Below, one piece after another: positions 53,796 through 63,909 of a stretch of DNA of 64,000 bases. The stretch comes from Sarcophilus harrisii. Taxonomy: Eukaryota; Chordata; Mammalia; Dasyuromorphia; Dasyuridae. The stretch's first letter is position 1. Each line of letters starts with the position of its first letter. The position numbers and the translations under genes are program-made. Under the pieces are notes generated by a model. That model was not told where the DNA came from, made no database searches, and saw nothing but the letters and a program-made list of their open reading frames with translations. The stretch lies in the NCBI RefSeq assembly GCF_902635505.1, contig NC_045432.1, positions 76,807,051-76,871,050 of the forward strand, given 5' to 3'.

Positions 53796-53920
53796 CCCCA
53801 ATTTTTAAAAATTTCCAGATCAGAACTGGGTCTAGAACATTTTCTACATTTCTATAGGGGAGATATATTGGGGAGCTCAGCTCTAGTATGCTACTCTGCC
53901 ATCTTGGTGCTGCCTTAGAG

Positions 53921-54334
53921 GGCTTCTTAACCCCCCCCTAAAAGACATGGATGAAGTCTTTGGGGACACTAGTCACAGCTGTGAAGAGGATAAGATGAAC
54001 AATCCTCATTTAAGCCCGTCTCTTTAGTTGTTCCTTCTTATTTAGCCAAGGAAGCATTGGCAGTTTCCTGGATGAAGCTGATCTCTCATTTATTGTGCTG
54101 AAAGGGTGAGGGGAAACCATCCCGGGTTTCTCCTAAATGTAATATTCAATGGTTAACATTTTATTTGGGACAGTAAGAAAGATTCTAATTGACTTTATGG
54201 AGAATTGGAAAGTACTAATCCTATCCCTTACCTTGATAGGAAAATCCTGGGAGCACAGAAATCCTGCCATCCTAGGAATCAGGAGTACTGAAAAACAAAG
54301 GCCCTCCTTCCCCAAGAACAGCCCTTAAAGGTAA
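53921..54334. other. Single-copy DNA, no gene seen
   Basis: No repeat or exon recognised between the L1 5' end and the next L2. Confidence 0.4.
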
Positions 54335-55720
54335 GTCAGATTCATCAGTCAACAAACATTTATTAAGTCCAAAGACAAAAATGAAGTGGGAGCTTCCCTT
54401 AAAAGAGATTATAGGCTAATGGGGAAGACAGCATGTGTGTGTATATATATATATATTTGTACATATGCACATATATACATATGCTTATACACAGAGAGAG
54501 ACATGTATTCAAAACATACAGCCAGATATGTGGTAATCCTGGAGGGCAGCTGGAGGGACTGGGAGAGACATCAAGCTGAAGGTGGCCCTTGAGTTGTGAT
54601 GGAGGAAACCAGAGATTCCATGAGGTAGACCGGGAAGGCGGCCCAGGGAAAATGGTATAGAAATGGGAGGAGATGTGTCTTGTGTAAGAACTAGCAAGGA
54701 CGGTTTTCTTGGAGCATGAGAATATGTAAAGACAAATAATGTAAAAAAAAATGTATAATGTATAAAAAATGAAATAACATATAATGTATAAAAGAAGATC
54801 CAAGTTGTGGAGAGATTTAAATGTCAACTGGAAGAATTGATATTTGATCATAGAAGGCACAGAAAACCACTAGAGTTTACTAGGTATCAGAGGGACATGG
54901 TCAATCCTACACTGGAAAAAATAATCATTGTGGTGGCTGTATGGAGTATGGATTGAAGTAGGGACAGTCTTGAGGCAGGGAGCCCAGTTAGGAGGGTATT
55001 GCGGTAGTCCAAGCCAAAGGTAATGGGAGCCTTTCCTTGAGTAGTAAGTAACCCAAGGTGAGTAGAGGGGAGATATGTAAAAGACATTGGAGAGGTAGAA
55101 TCAATAAGACTGGATTGATAGGTTGAGGTGGGGGGCAGAACAGATGAGTAAAGAATGATATCAAGATTTTGAACCTAGATGGTTGGGAAAATGTCCAATG
55201 TTATGGAAGTTCTGAAGAGGAAAGGGCTTGTAGAGAAAGCTAATTGGTCCTATTTTAGACCTATTGAGTTTGAGATGCTTTTTGGGTATCCAGTTCAACA
55301 TATCCAAGAGATATTTGGTGATTTAGTAATGGAGCTCAGGAGAGTGATCAGGACTGAGATAGAGATCTAAGAGGCATATACATAGAGATGATAATTAAAT
55401 TCAAGGGAGCTGATCAGGTCATCAGTTAAGCATACAGAGAGAAAGAAGAAGAGGTCTCAGGGGAGAGCCTTGAGGGAGATCCATAGTTAGTAAGTATGAC
55501 CTGGAAGAAGATCCAGCAAAGGAGACTGCAGAATAGTCAGATAAATAGAAGAGCCAAGAGACAAGGATGTCCCGAAAGTTTAGAAAGGAGAGAGTTTCTA
55601 GAAGAAAAGTCTGCGCAGCGATGTCCAGTGCTGCCAAGAGCACAGGAAGGATGAGGACTGAGAACCGGCCATTCCATGTTCAAGGACTTAGGTTTGGAAT
55701 CAGGCAGCAGGAGCCTACCC
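54335..55720 (-). mobile_element. L2 LINE, reverse transcriptase to 3' end
   Basis: The - strand translation of 55422-55643 reads TFLLETLSFLNFRDILVSWL, then DYSAVSFAGSSSRSYLLTMD and LPQGSPLRPLLLSLC, a close match to the L2 RT palm ('VPQGSVLGPLL'). To the left come the reversed ORF2 end (GCCCAGTTAGGAGGGTATTG CGGTAGTCCAAGCC) and 3' end (AACAAACATTTATTAAG). It holds a TA/TG microsatellite (54435-54475). This is the best L2 coding remnant in the window. Confidence 0.92.
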
Positions 55721-56574
55721 CAAAGGAGAAGGAAGAAGCCAAAGGCTGGAGCTGGTGGCCATAGAAAGTCCCATCTAGTTCTGAAACGTCTATGGTAAAC
55801 AAATGGTGGCAACCATATTTGGGAAGTGTCCCTCCTGATCCCAAATGAGTGGCAGACTGGAGGGTGGCCCCCTTTCTGAGAAACCCAAAGTCACTCCCCT
55901 GCCTAACTTGGTCCCTTCCCTTTAAAATGTTAGTGTCCTGAGTCATGGACCGATGTCTTCTTCCTGTCTTGTCTGTCCCACCCTTTGCTCTCTCCAGCAG
56001 CATTCACATGCCATTTTCCAAAGCTCTCCATTTTGTGTCTGCTTGAATTCAGTGTCTGGAGGCCCACGACTTCAAGCCCAGGCCTGAATGAAGGCACACT
56101 CCTTGGTCTTTGCCCTTTTATGTCTTTGCTATAAAGACAAGAAATGGAACCCAGGGTATCTAGTCCCATGTTTTTCTCCTGCCTCTCCCTAAGGCCGCAT
56201 TGGTCTGAGACAAGGAAGAAAGGAAGGAAGGGAAGGGAGAACAGATTAGAGAAGGGAGAGGAGAGTATTTCTCCTGTTAATGGAGTCCATGAGACCTAGT
56301 CCCTAAGAAGGGGTGACCTGTTGTCTGTGCTCCAACTGAAGTGAGTTCTAGGCCCTTTGCCTACATGAGGCTAGCAAACCCAGGCAGGGCCCAATGGCAT
56401 GGAGGAGCTTTAACGTAAGGAGGGGGTTAGCACCGGCCAGGTGAGCCGAAGCGCTCCGTGTCATCGCTGTGTCCGCTGAGGCCGAAGAAGGCCCTGAGCC
56501 CAGCCGGAGGCCCTGCAGCGAGGCAGTCCTGCAAAGAAATGTGCTGCTTTTTTATTTCTCATCCTTCCCAATGG
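55721..56574. other. Single-copy DNA with a small CpG cluster
   Basis: No repeat or exon recognised. Around 56405-56525 several CpGs cluster (GCCGAAGCGCTCCGTG; GTGTCCGCTGAGGCCG) next to a donor-like word, GCCAGGTGAGCC (56434-56445). Evidence for an exon is weak. Confidence 0.4.
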
Positions 56575-56725
56575 GGACAGAAATGACTAGGCCTGGAGAA
56601 GAGCCCAGCCATAAATAAAGTTGAGCATTAAAATCCTAATGGCCTAATGAAATCCCCAGACCAGTCCTAAAATTGTGATTGAGCTTGATTTCCTAAGACT
56701 TCGGGTATTAAGCAAAGCTGGGCTG
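56575..56725. promoter_or_regulatory. Candidate conserved non-coding element
   Basis: Repeat-free block with AATCCTAATGGCCTAATGAA, CATAAATAAAG and TTGTGATTGAGCTTGATT, all homeodomain-rich words. Role not shown. Confidence 0.3.
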
Positions 56726-57091
56726 GCCACAGGAGCGAGTGGGAACTTTGAGATAATAAGGACATTGTCTTCTTTCTCTTTTATGGCCCCTCTCTTCTTC
56801 TTTGGGATTCTCTCGTGGCTTTCTGATTCATGGTAAAAAGCTTTTTCCCCAGCAGTTTAACCCTTTCTCCCCTGTGTTCCAGTGTCCCATCAGTGAACAT
56901 TTAGAAGTCAATCTCTTCTCTGTGGAAGTGCAAATAAACAAGACCCCTGGGCCAAAGCAGGTAGCTTAGAGCCATGATGTAGATGGGGAGCAAAAAGGCA
57001 TATGGTTGGCTGAAGTTGGGGATTGGTGGGGGAGAACATTATCATTTGGTTCCTCCTGATCCTAAGGAGGTCATCTAAGATCTCTGGTGAG

Positions 57092-57242
57092 CCAGGTGGT
57101 GCAGTGGATAGAGCACCAGCCCTGAAGTTAGGAGGACCTGAGTTCAAATTTGGTCTCAGACACTTAACATTTCCTAGCTGTGGGACCCTGGGCAAGTCAC
57201 TTAACCCCAATTACCTCAGCAAAAAAAAAAAAAAAAAAAAAA
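57092..57242 (+). mobile_element. tRNA-derived SINE, full length
   Basis: Head GCCAGGTGGTGCAGTGGATA, B box CTGAGTTCAAATTTGG, AACCCCAATTACCTCAGC and a 22-A tail. No clear target duplication. Confidence 0.95.
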
Positions 57243-57654
57243 GCAGGGTAGGGTGGTAGAAGGAACTTCAAGGCCCAGAAACAGTCTGTGCAACTAGGCA
57301 GCCCCAGAGACTGAATCCTCAAGTGAAAATGGCGTCATCCCCTGCCTGTTCTTCTCCCTTGACTCCTCCACGGAAGCTTCCTCTTTGTAGCTGGACCAGG
57401 CTGGCTTTCACCCCATTTCCATAAGCCGGAGAATTTTACATCCGTGGCCTTGAGCGAATGCCAGCCCCCCTCTCTGAGCCTCAGTTTCTCCCTTACCCCA
57501 AACCTCCCTCCAATCAAATACAAGAGGTTGAAGTCGAGTTCTAAAAGCCATCCCAGTTCTGCAGTTTCCAGACCTGTTCTTCTCGGGGCCTGCCGGCTGA
57601 CAGCGGCTCCTGGGCAGAGAGCATTGTAGAAAGAAAACTACCAGGCTGCCCCAA
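57243..57654. other. Single-copy DNA, no gene seen
   Basis: Frames on both strands lack known domains. GAGCCTCAGTTTCTCCC near 57475-57491 may be a MIR scrap. Confidence 0.4.
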
Positions 57655-57845
57655 CCCTCCCTGTAAATACACTCTCCGGGACTCTGCTTGCCAAGCCTGA
57701 GCAAATAATAGCGATTAGTGCTTGAGGTGCCTTAATTACTAATGTGTGTCAAGTCACCACCCAATCAAACAGAGGCCCGAAAAGGCCAGCTAATTACAAG
57801 TTTAATAATGGTAGTTTTCACTTGTCTGTGGAATACACAATCTTC
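57655..57845. promoter_or_regulatory. Candidate conserved non-coding element
   Basis: Repeat-free block containing GCCTTAATTACTAATGTGTG, GCTAATTACAAGTTTAATAA, GCAAATAATAGCGATTAG and CCAATCAAACAG. The TAATTA words are homeodomain cores and ATCAAA is TCF/LEF-like. It is the most motif-dense candidate in the window. Confidence 0.4.
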
Positions 57846-57914
57846 TCCACAGGTAGGGAGAGAGGGGGTGGAACTGAGAAGCAAGGCCCGGGCTGGGGGC
57901 CAGGGTCATGGCGC

Positions 57915-58330
57915 ACATTAGAATCACTAGGATTGGTACAGCCCCAGGACGTCAGAGCTGGATCCGGTGGCCCAACTTGTCTCCCACAGTCATCCCCGTT
58001 AAAAGGCGTTGAACCTTTCCTTGAAAATTTCAGGTGATTGAGATGCCAGAATCCCAGGAGGCAACCCACTCAACTTGAAGATCCTTCCACTTGTTAGGAA
58101 GCTTTTCCTTCTCGCCAGCCTAAGTCTGCTTCTCTACTCCCCATCTTAGTTCTTCTCCCCTCTGCCCCCTCCCACCCCTGGCTAAGCAGAATAAATGTAA
58201 TTTCTCTTTCCCATGACAATCCTTGAAACACCCAAACATGGGCCCTTGCCACCCGTGCCCAAGTCTGCTCTCCAGGAACGGCCCCAGCTTCTCCAACTGG
58301 TCTCCATGTGGGATGGTCTAAATTAAGGCC
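57915..58330 (-). mobile_element. CR1/L3 LINE 3' region, antisense
   Basis: TGTTAGGAAGCTTTTCCTTC, GCCAGCCTAAGTCTGCTTCT, CATGACAATCCTTGAAACAC and AGCTTCTCCAACTGGTC follow the reversed 3' portion of CR1/L3 ('ttaggaagtttttccttatatcgagcctaa' class). Confidence 0.75.
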
Positions 58331-58344
58331 TTTCCCACTAAGAA

Positions 58345-58480
58345 TCTGTGTAATGTAGTAGACTATTTGACTTAGAATCAGGAAAACCTGGATTCAGATG
58401 CGCCATTTACCAGCCGTGTGTCATTGGAGAAGCCACTCAGTCCCTCTGGGGTCCCTTCTCCCATCATCCTGGTTCTCCCC
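58345..58480 (+). mobile_element. MIR fragment
   Basis: Head AATGTAGTAGACTATTTGAC, B box CTGGATTCAGATGCG, then CAGCCGTGTGTCATTGGAGA. Diverged. Confidence 0.6.
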
Positions 58481-59094
58481 CTCTGTCACGTGACCCAAAG
58501 TCACCTCAGCTTTGAGGGCCACAGGACTGTACACCCTGCTGGTTTCTCCAGGCTGCTGGCACACTCCATCCCTCAGGTCTCTTTTAGACAGCCTGCTAGC
58601 CAGCTCCAGCTCCGCCATTTTGTACTCGGGATGTTGATTTCTTCAGCTCGAGCAGAAGATGTTCATTTATCCCCTATTCAGTTTCCGCTTATTAGATTCA
58701 GCCCCGTGCTCCCGCCGGGTGAAATAGGTTGGGAGCCAGATGTCATTAGGCATTAGGTTAGCTTTCTCTAGGCCCAGCTTTGGAGCATCTCCTGCAAATT
58801 CTCCAGCGTTCTCTCTGTGCCTTCATACAAGGCCAAGATAAACATGGCAGACATTCCTCCCCCCGCTCCCCCATAAGAGATTCAGGCAGTCATAAGGGTT
58901 ACGGGCGCTGGCAGACACGATGGTTGGATCGGTTCACCTCACACAGGGCTAAGCACAGATAGCTGGGCTGTCTATTGGAGATCTTCTAAGGTGACATTGA
59001 ACCGTTAATGACCACACTTTGACTTCAGCGATCCAAGCCATGGCAAAGCCACCAGAATGCACTTTTGTCTTTCCCCCCTCTCCATCACGTGGAT
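58481..59094. other. Single-copy DNA, no gene seen
   Basis: Repeat-poor. The part at about 58625-58770, with TTTCCGCTTATTAGATTCAG and TCATTAGGCATTAGGTTAGC, could be another conserved element. No exon recognised. Confidence 0.4.
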
Positions 59095-59275
59095 AACATT
59101 AGCCCGAGAGACTTGGTCAGATGCTTTTTCAAGAATGCCATGAACTGTATCCAAAGTCTGCTGTCCTGGTCCATGATCACCTTGTAAAAAAAGGGCATGG
59201 TGTTAGTCTAGTATAACTTGTCCTTTAGAAAACAGTCGTCTTGATGCCTTTTGTTCTAAGCCGTGATCATTTATC
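59095..59275 (-). mobile_element. CR1/L3 LINE fragment, antisense
   Basis: GGTCAGATGCTTTTTCAAGA, AAAAAAGGGCATGGTGTTAG and GCCGTGATCATT follow the reversed CR1/L3 segment just upstream of the RT palm, the same region present in sense at 8.7 kb. Confidence 0.6.
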
Positions 59276-59965
59276 AATTATTATATTTTAGTTAATTAAA
59301 ATTATTAGATATAATACATAAATAATTATTATATTAATTCACATTATAAATAATGGTGATGTTCATTATATTGATTCATATAAATAATTGTGATGTTAGC
59401 TATTATGGTAATTAGCATTATAAATAATTGCAACTTTAGTTATATTAATTTACATTATAAATAATTGCTATGTTAATTATTATATTAATATAAATAAATG
59501 TATTTTTGTTTATTTTAATAATGTTATAAATAATTCCAATGTTAATTATTACATTAATTAGTATTATAAATAATTGTGATATTAATTATTATCATAAATA
59601 ATTTTATAAATAATTGCAATGTTAGTTATATTGATTCATATTATAAACAATTGTGATGTTAGCTGATTAGTATTATGAATAATTGTGATGCTAATTATCG
59701 TGTTAATTAATATTATAAATAATTGTTATATTAATTATTCTATTAACCCATAAATGAGTGTGTTATTAATTATATTGTTTACTAGATTAATATTATAAAT
59801 CATTGTAATATTAATTATTATTATAAATAAGTATAATGGTAAATATATTGGTTATTATATTGTTATAAATAATTGTGATATTGATTATTATATTAATTAA
59901 TATTATAAAACTATAATGTGAATTATATTAATTAGTATTATAAATTGTGATGTTAATTAATATTA
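59276..59965. repeat. AT-rich minisatellite (~40-bp degenerate unit)
   Basis: About 690 bp made of variants of ATTATAAATAATTGTGATGT followed by TAATTATTATATTAATTA. Roughly 17 units, with frequent small length changes. The sequence is almost free of C and GC-rich words and is rich in TAATTA. No reading frame. Confidence 0.95.
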
Positions 59966-60579
59966 ATATGTACTCCACACCCAAGGGCCGTGAAAATGAA
60001 ACTTCTTTTGTAACAATGGAAAAATAGTTAAGGAAAAAACCGTCTGATTCAAGAAGATTGTCCGGCGGTTTGTGCGACCTTGTGTCTTTATGGGCCCCAC
60101 TTCTCTGTTCCATCCTTGGCTTTCTAGGACCATTGTTGATTTAAGTTACTCTGAATCTAGGCACCTCCTCTTGAGTTGTCGCATGTACAGTGAAGTTTAG
60201 TCTTGCTGAGGGTTAGGTTTGGAAGTCGGGCCAGATGATAAGAATTGCACGTAATTAAAATTACCCTCTCTCCTCAGCAAGTCTCCAAGGTGAAGCTTCC
60301 TATATATTGGAGCAATGTAGCTGAGGGAAGTTGGCAAGGCAGACTTGTAAGCCAAGGATAAGGACTGGCTATAAAGGGTGGTACAGTTGCTGGCTGTAGG
60401 AGGGTAGGGTGGGAGGAGGGGTTGTGCCAAACAGAACTGGGCCCAGACTCTGATTGGATAGGGTAGTCGTAACCCCAGCCATGGGGGCCTGGAGGCTTGC
60501 TTTTTTTTTTTCTTATCTTACCACCCTTCCCTCCCTCTGCCTTGAGAAGGATTGGAGAAGAGAAGACAGACAAATTTCT
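59966..60579. other. Single-copy DNA, no gene seen
   Basis: No repeat or exon recognised, apart from a T-run at about 60501-60511. Confidence 0.4.
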
Positions 60580-61563
60580 TTTTTTATTATTATTATAGCT
60601 TTTTATTTACAAGATGCATGCATGGGTAATTTTACAGCATTGACAATTGCCAAACCTTTTGTTCCAAATTTTCCCTTCCTTCTCCCCACTCCCTCCCCCA
60701 GATGGCAGGTTGACCAATACATGTTAAATATGTTAAAATACAAATTAAATACAATATAAATGTACATGTCCCAAACGTTATCTTGCTGTACAAAAAGAAT
60801 TGGACTCTGAAAGAGTGTACAATTAGCCTGTGAAGGAAATCAAAAATGAAGTGGACAAAAATAGAGGGATTGGGAATTCTATGTAGCTGGTTCAGTTCAT
60901 TCCTGCTCCATTGGAACTGATTTGGTTCATCTCATTGCTGAGGATGGCCACGTCCATCAGAACTGGTCATCATCTAGTATTATTGTTGAAGTATAGAATG
61001 ATCTCCTGGTCTTGCTCATTTCGCTCAGCATCAGTTCATGTAAGTCTCCCCAGGCCTTTCTGAAATCATCCTGCTGGTCATTTCTTACCGAACAATGAAT
61101 AATATTCCACAACATTCATATACCCCAATTTATTCAGCCATTCTCCAATTGATGGGCATCCACTCAGTTTCCAGTTTCTGGCCACTACAAACAGGGCTGC
61201 CACAAACATTCGTGCACATACAGGTCCCTTTCCCTTCTTTATCATCTCTCTGGGATATAGACCTAGTAGAGGTATTGCTGGGTCAAAGGGTTTGCACAGT
61301 TTGATAACTTTTTGAGCATAGTTCCAAATCGCTCTCCAGAATGGCTGGATGTATTCACAATTCTACCAACAATGTATCAGTGTCCCTATTTTCCCACGTC
61401 CCCTCTAACAATCCGCGTTATCTTTCCCTGTCATTCTAGCCAATCTGACAGGTGTGTAGTGGTATCTCAGAGTTGTCTTAATTTGCATTTCTCTGATTAA
61501 TAATGACTTGGAGCATTTTTTCATATGGCTAGAAATAGTTTCAATTTCTTTGTCTGAGAATTG
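60580..61563 (-). mobile_element. L1 3' end, 5'-truncated, with target duplication
   Basis: The least diverged L1 tail here. From the left: reversed 3' terminus (TTATTATAGCTTTTTATTTA), 3'UTR (AGATGGCAGGTTGACCAATA), and ORF2 C-terminal region (CCAATTGATGGGCATCCACT; GGGTCAAAGGGTTTGCACAG; GTAGTGGTATCTCAGAGTTG). GACAGACAAATTTCT at 60565-60579 and GACAGACACATTTCT at 61564-61578 are 15-bp target duplications with one difference. Confidence 0.95.
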
Positions 61564-61589
61564 GACAGACACATTTCTATAGTATGAAT

Positions 61590-61900
61590 TCAGAACCTAG
61601 TCTGCACTGAGTACTGGGACTATTGTCCTTCCCTGAAAGAGCTGACAGTCTAATTGGAGGGAAATCAATATGTAAAGGGGTATTGGAAGGGGATGGTTTG
61701 AAGTCCTGGCCAGGCCTGGGGTGGCGATGACCAGGAAAGTATATGGAGATCTGCTTCACAACAAGGTTCACCTATTCCCCATGGTCAGAGCCCTGAGGTC
61801 TGGCCAGAGAGATGAAGACAGCAGCCAGGATGCAGGGAACCTGGTGTAGAGGTGGGAAGCATTATAGAGGCCCGGCACCAGACAAGACGTGACAAGAGAT
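61590..61900 (-). mobile_element. L2 3' region, antisense
   Basis: TGCACTGAGTACTGGGACTA, TTCCCTGAAAGAGCTGACAG TCTAATTGGAGGG is the reversed L2 terminus. The rest to about 61900 is uncertain. Confidence 0.6.
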
Positions 61901-61994
61901 TGCCAGGCCGAGCTCAGCTTTTCTGGGGTAGAATCTAGATTTCCAGCCAGGGGAGCCAATAGGACGGCATCTGCTTCAAAGAGCATGTCCCTCT

Positions 61995-62205
61995 TCTCCT
62001 ATAATTCCAAAGTATTTTCCAGAAGAGCTGGACCACTTCTCCCACAATCATGTATTCAAGATTGTTTTTGCCCAAGTCCTCCAATGTTGACTATTTTCAT
62101 TTTTTTTTTACTATCTTTGCCAGTTTTCAGGGCGTGAAGTAAAACCTCAGAGTTAATTTGCATGTCTTATTATCAGTGATTTGGAGCATGTTTTCATATG
62201 ATTCC
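61995..62205 (-). mobile_element. L1 fragment
   Basis: CCAAAGTATTTTCCAGAAGA, AGAGTTAATTTGCATGTCTT and CAGTGATTTGGAGCATGTTT follow antisense L1 ORF2 end. It lies just beyond the region covered by the 60.6-kb copy but is more diverged. Confidence 0.7.
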
Positions 62206-62264
62206 ATTAGCCCAGCAAAGGAAAACCCAGAGAGGAGCAGTGGCAGAAAACTCAGAGACGAGAG

Positions 62265-62575
62265 AATATCCAAGAGGGATGGTAGCCAGTAGTGCCAAAG
62301 GCTATCGAGAGGTCAAGGAGAAGGACTGAGAAAAAAGCATTTAATTTGGTAATGAACAGATCACTGGTAATTTGGGAGAGAGCAGTTTGAATGGAATGAT
62401 GAGGGAGAAGCCAGATTGTAGAGACATTAGTAGAGATAGAGGAAGGGAAATTGAGATTGCAAGTGTAAAGGGCCTGTTCAAAGAGCATGACCATGAAAGG
62501 AAGGATAGCTAGAAGCTGAGAGCTGGTGGACATGGTAGTATCTGGTGAGGTAGTATCTTAAGGAAGTGGGGGAGG
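62265..62575 (-). mobile_element. L2 ORF2 fragment, RT motif A region
   Basis: The - strand translation of 62252-62533 contains TALSQITSDLFITKLNAFFS followed by VLLLDLSIAFGTTGYHP, matching L2 'LLDLSAAFDTVDHP'. The catalytic-region Asp of 'FDT' is replaced (FGT). Inactive fragment. Confidence 0.88.
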
Positions 62576-62644
62576 ATTTGAGTGGGGAAGGACCAAGAGA
62601 CAGGGAGAGATTGAAAATGAGAGAGACAGACAGAAATAGAGACA

Positions 62645-62645
<1 letters not shown>

Positions 62646-62736
<91 letters not shown>
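62646..62736. repeat. Compound (CA)n(GA)n microsatellite
   Basis: About 16 CA units, a TACA interruption, then about 26 GA units. Confidence 0.97.
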
Positions 62737-62739
<3 letters not shown>

Positions 62740-62929
62740 GAAAAAAGTGGGGACAATCTGATAGGATCAAAGGTACACAAAGATAGTTTACTGTTCTTTT
62801 GAAAACTCCTTGGACCATCTATTAGATCATTTATTTTAAGAAAATTGTGCTGCTGTTCCTTCATTATTACTGTTTCCTTCTCTGAATGTTTACTAATTAT
62901 GAGAGGGAATAGGGAAGGAAATAAGCATT

Positions 62930-63155
62930 TTTCCAGTGCCTACTATGCCTACTATGTGCCAAACACATTTTTACAAGTATGATTTCATTTGGACCTCATA
63001 ACCTTGCAAGATAAATGCTATTATTATCCATATTTTATAATTGAGGAAACTGAGATAAATGAAGGTTATGTGACTTGCCCAGAATCACACAGCTAGCAAG
63101 TGTCTGAAACTGAATTTGAATTCGGTCTTCCTGACTCCAGCTCCAATATCGTGGC
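62930..63155 (-). mobile_element. MIR CORE-SINE, antisense
   Basis: CCTACTATGTGCCAAACACA (with TGCCTACTA partly repeated), TTATTATCCATATTTTATAA, GACTTGCCCAGAATCACACA and TTTGAATTCGGTCTTCC cover nearly the whole element. Confidence 0.85.
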
Positions 63156-63757
63156 CACCAGCTAACTAAGGATTTCTTAAGAATTTCCCAGGCGACCCAA
63201 GTCAAACACTGGCTCTATAGTTTGCAGACTTCATTCTCTTCCCTTATTTCTACTGGGACATTTACCCTTCTCCAGTTTGTGGCACCTCTCCCATTCTCCT
63301 TGATCTTGCCATGATCCCTGACAGGGGCCCAGCAATCCCACCTTGCCGGGCTTTCAGTACCATGGAGAGCAGTCCATTGCAGCCCAGTGGCTGGAACTTG
63401 TCATGGCCAGCTAGCAGCTCGGAATTCTGCCTCTTTATGTTGGCTTCCCAGCCTTCTCTTAACAACTTTGGGCCTGCCCTTTCCACACCGTGCAGCACTT
63501 TTCTTGAGAGGGAAAACAGAAGCAGAATAAAAATTAAGCGAGTTTGCCTTCTCTCCATTGTTTATTATGTCCATCCATCCTGATCATCAGTCCTGTCCTT
63601 TCTTTGACCTTCCTCTCTTCCCCAGAATAGCTTTCAAAAAACTGAAGCCATTTGTGAGGCCCTGGCTTTCCTAGTCAGATTTAACTCATTCTGAGCTGTC
63701 GAGCTCCCACCACATTCCTATTGGACCTTGCCGTGTCATGCCATTGTGTTCTTTTAT
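63156..63757. other. Single-copy DNA, no gene seen
   Basis: Frames of 90-98 codons at 63262-63558 (-) and 63311-63583 (+) overlap and have no known domain. Confidence 0.4.
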
Positions 63758-63909
63758 TTCTTTTATTTTTTTTCCCTGAGGCAATCGGGGTTAAGTGACT
63801 TGCCCAAGGTCACACAGCTAGGAAGTGTTAAGTGTCTGAGACCAGATTTGAACTCGTGTCCTCCTGACTTCAGGGCTGGTGCTCTATCCACTGTACCACC
63901 TACCTACCC
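63758..63909 (-). mobile_element. tRNA-derived SINE, full length
   Basis: Antisense SINE from TTTTCCCTGAGGCAATCGGG to ACCACCTACCTACCCC. CCATTGTGTTCTTTTAT (63741-63757) and CCATTGCATTCTTTTAG (63910-63926) are target duplications with a few differences. Confidence 0.93.

Larger units (their letters stand above)
48695..53920 (-). mobile_element. L1 LINE, nearly complete at its 5' end, lacking the 3' end
   Basis: Read on the - strand from 53920: a 5'UTR start with CCAAGATGGC (YY1-like site, 53898-53907); an ORF1 coiled-coil region near 53340-53440; the ORF1 RRM start with IIGIPQETKEEPL (about 53140-53182); a decayed ORF1 C-terminus to about 52700; the endonuclease region (about 50700-51700); and the reverse transcriptase with HHCQVGFIPGM (49872-49905). 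The left end at about 48695 is still within ORF2, so the C-terminus and 3'UTR are missing. Many frame breaks and four insertions (50104, 51051, 52285, 53645) mark it as old and inactive. Confidence 0.88.

Noticed and set aside
54399-54860. 153-codon - strand frame
   Set aside because: It lies in the 3' region of an antisense L2 and a TA/TG microsatellite; hydrophobic runs come from AT-rich repeats.
59276-59965. Replication origin or centromere-like satellite
   Set aside because: AT-richness alone is not evidence; the array is short and single in this window.
62478-62864. 128-codon frame with SLSLSL and CVCVCV runs
   Set aside because: It is the compound CA/GA microsatellite plus an L2 remnant.
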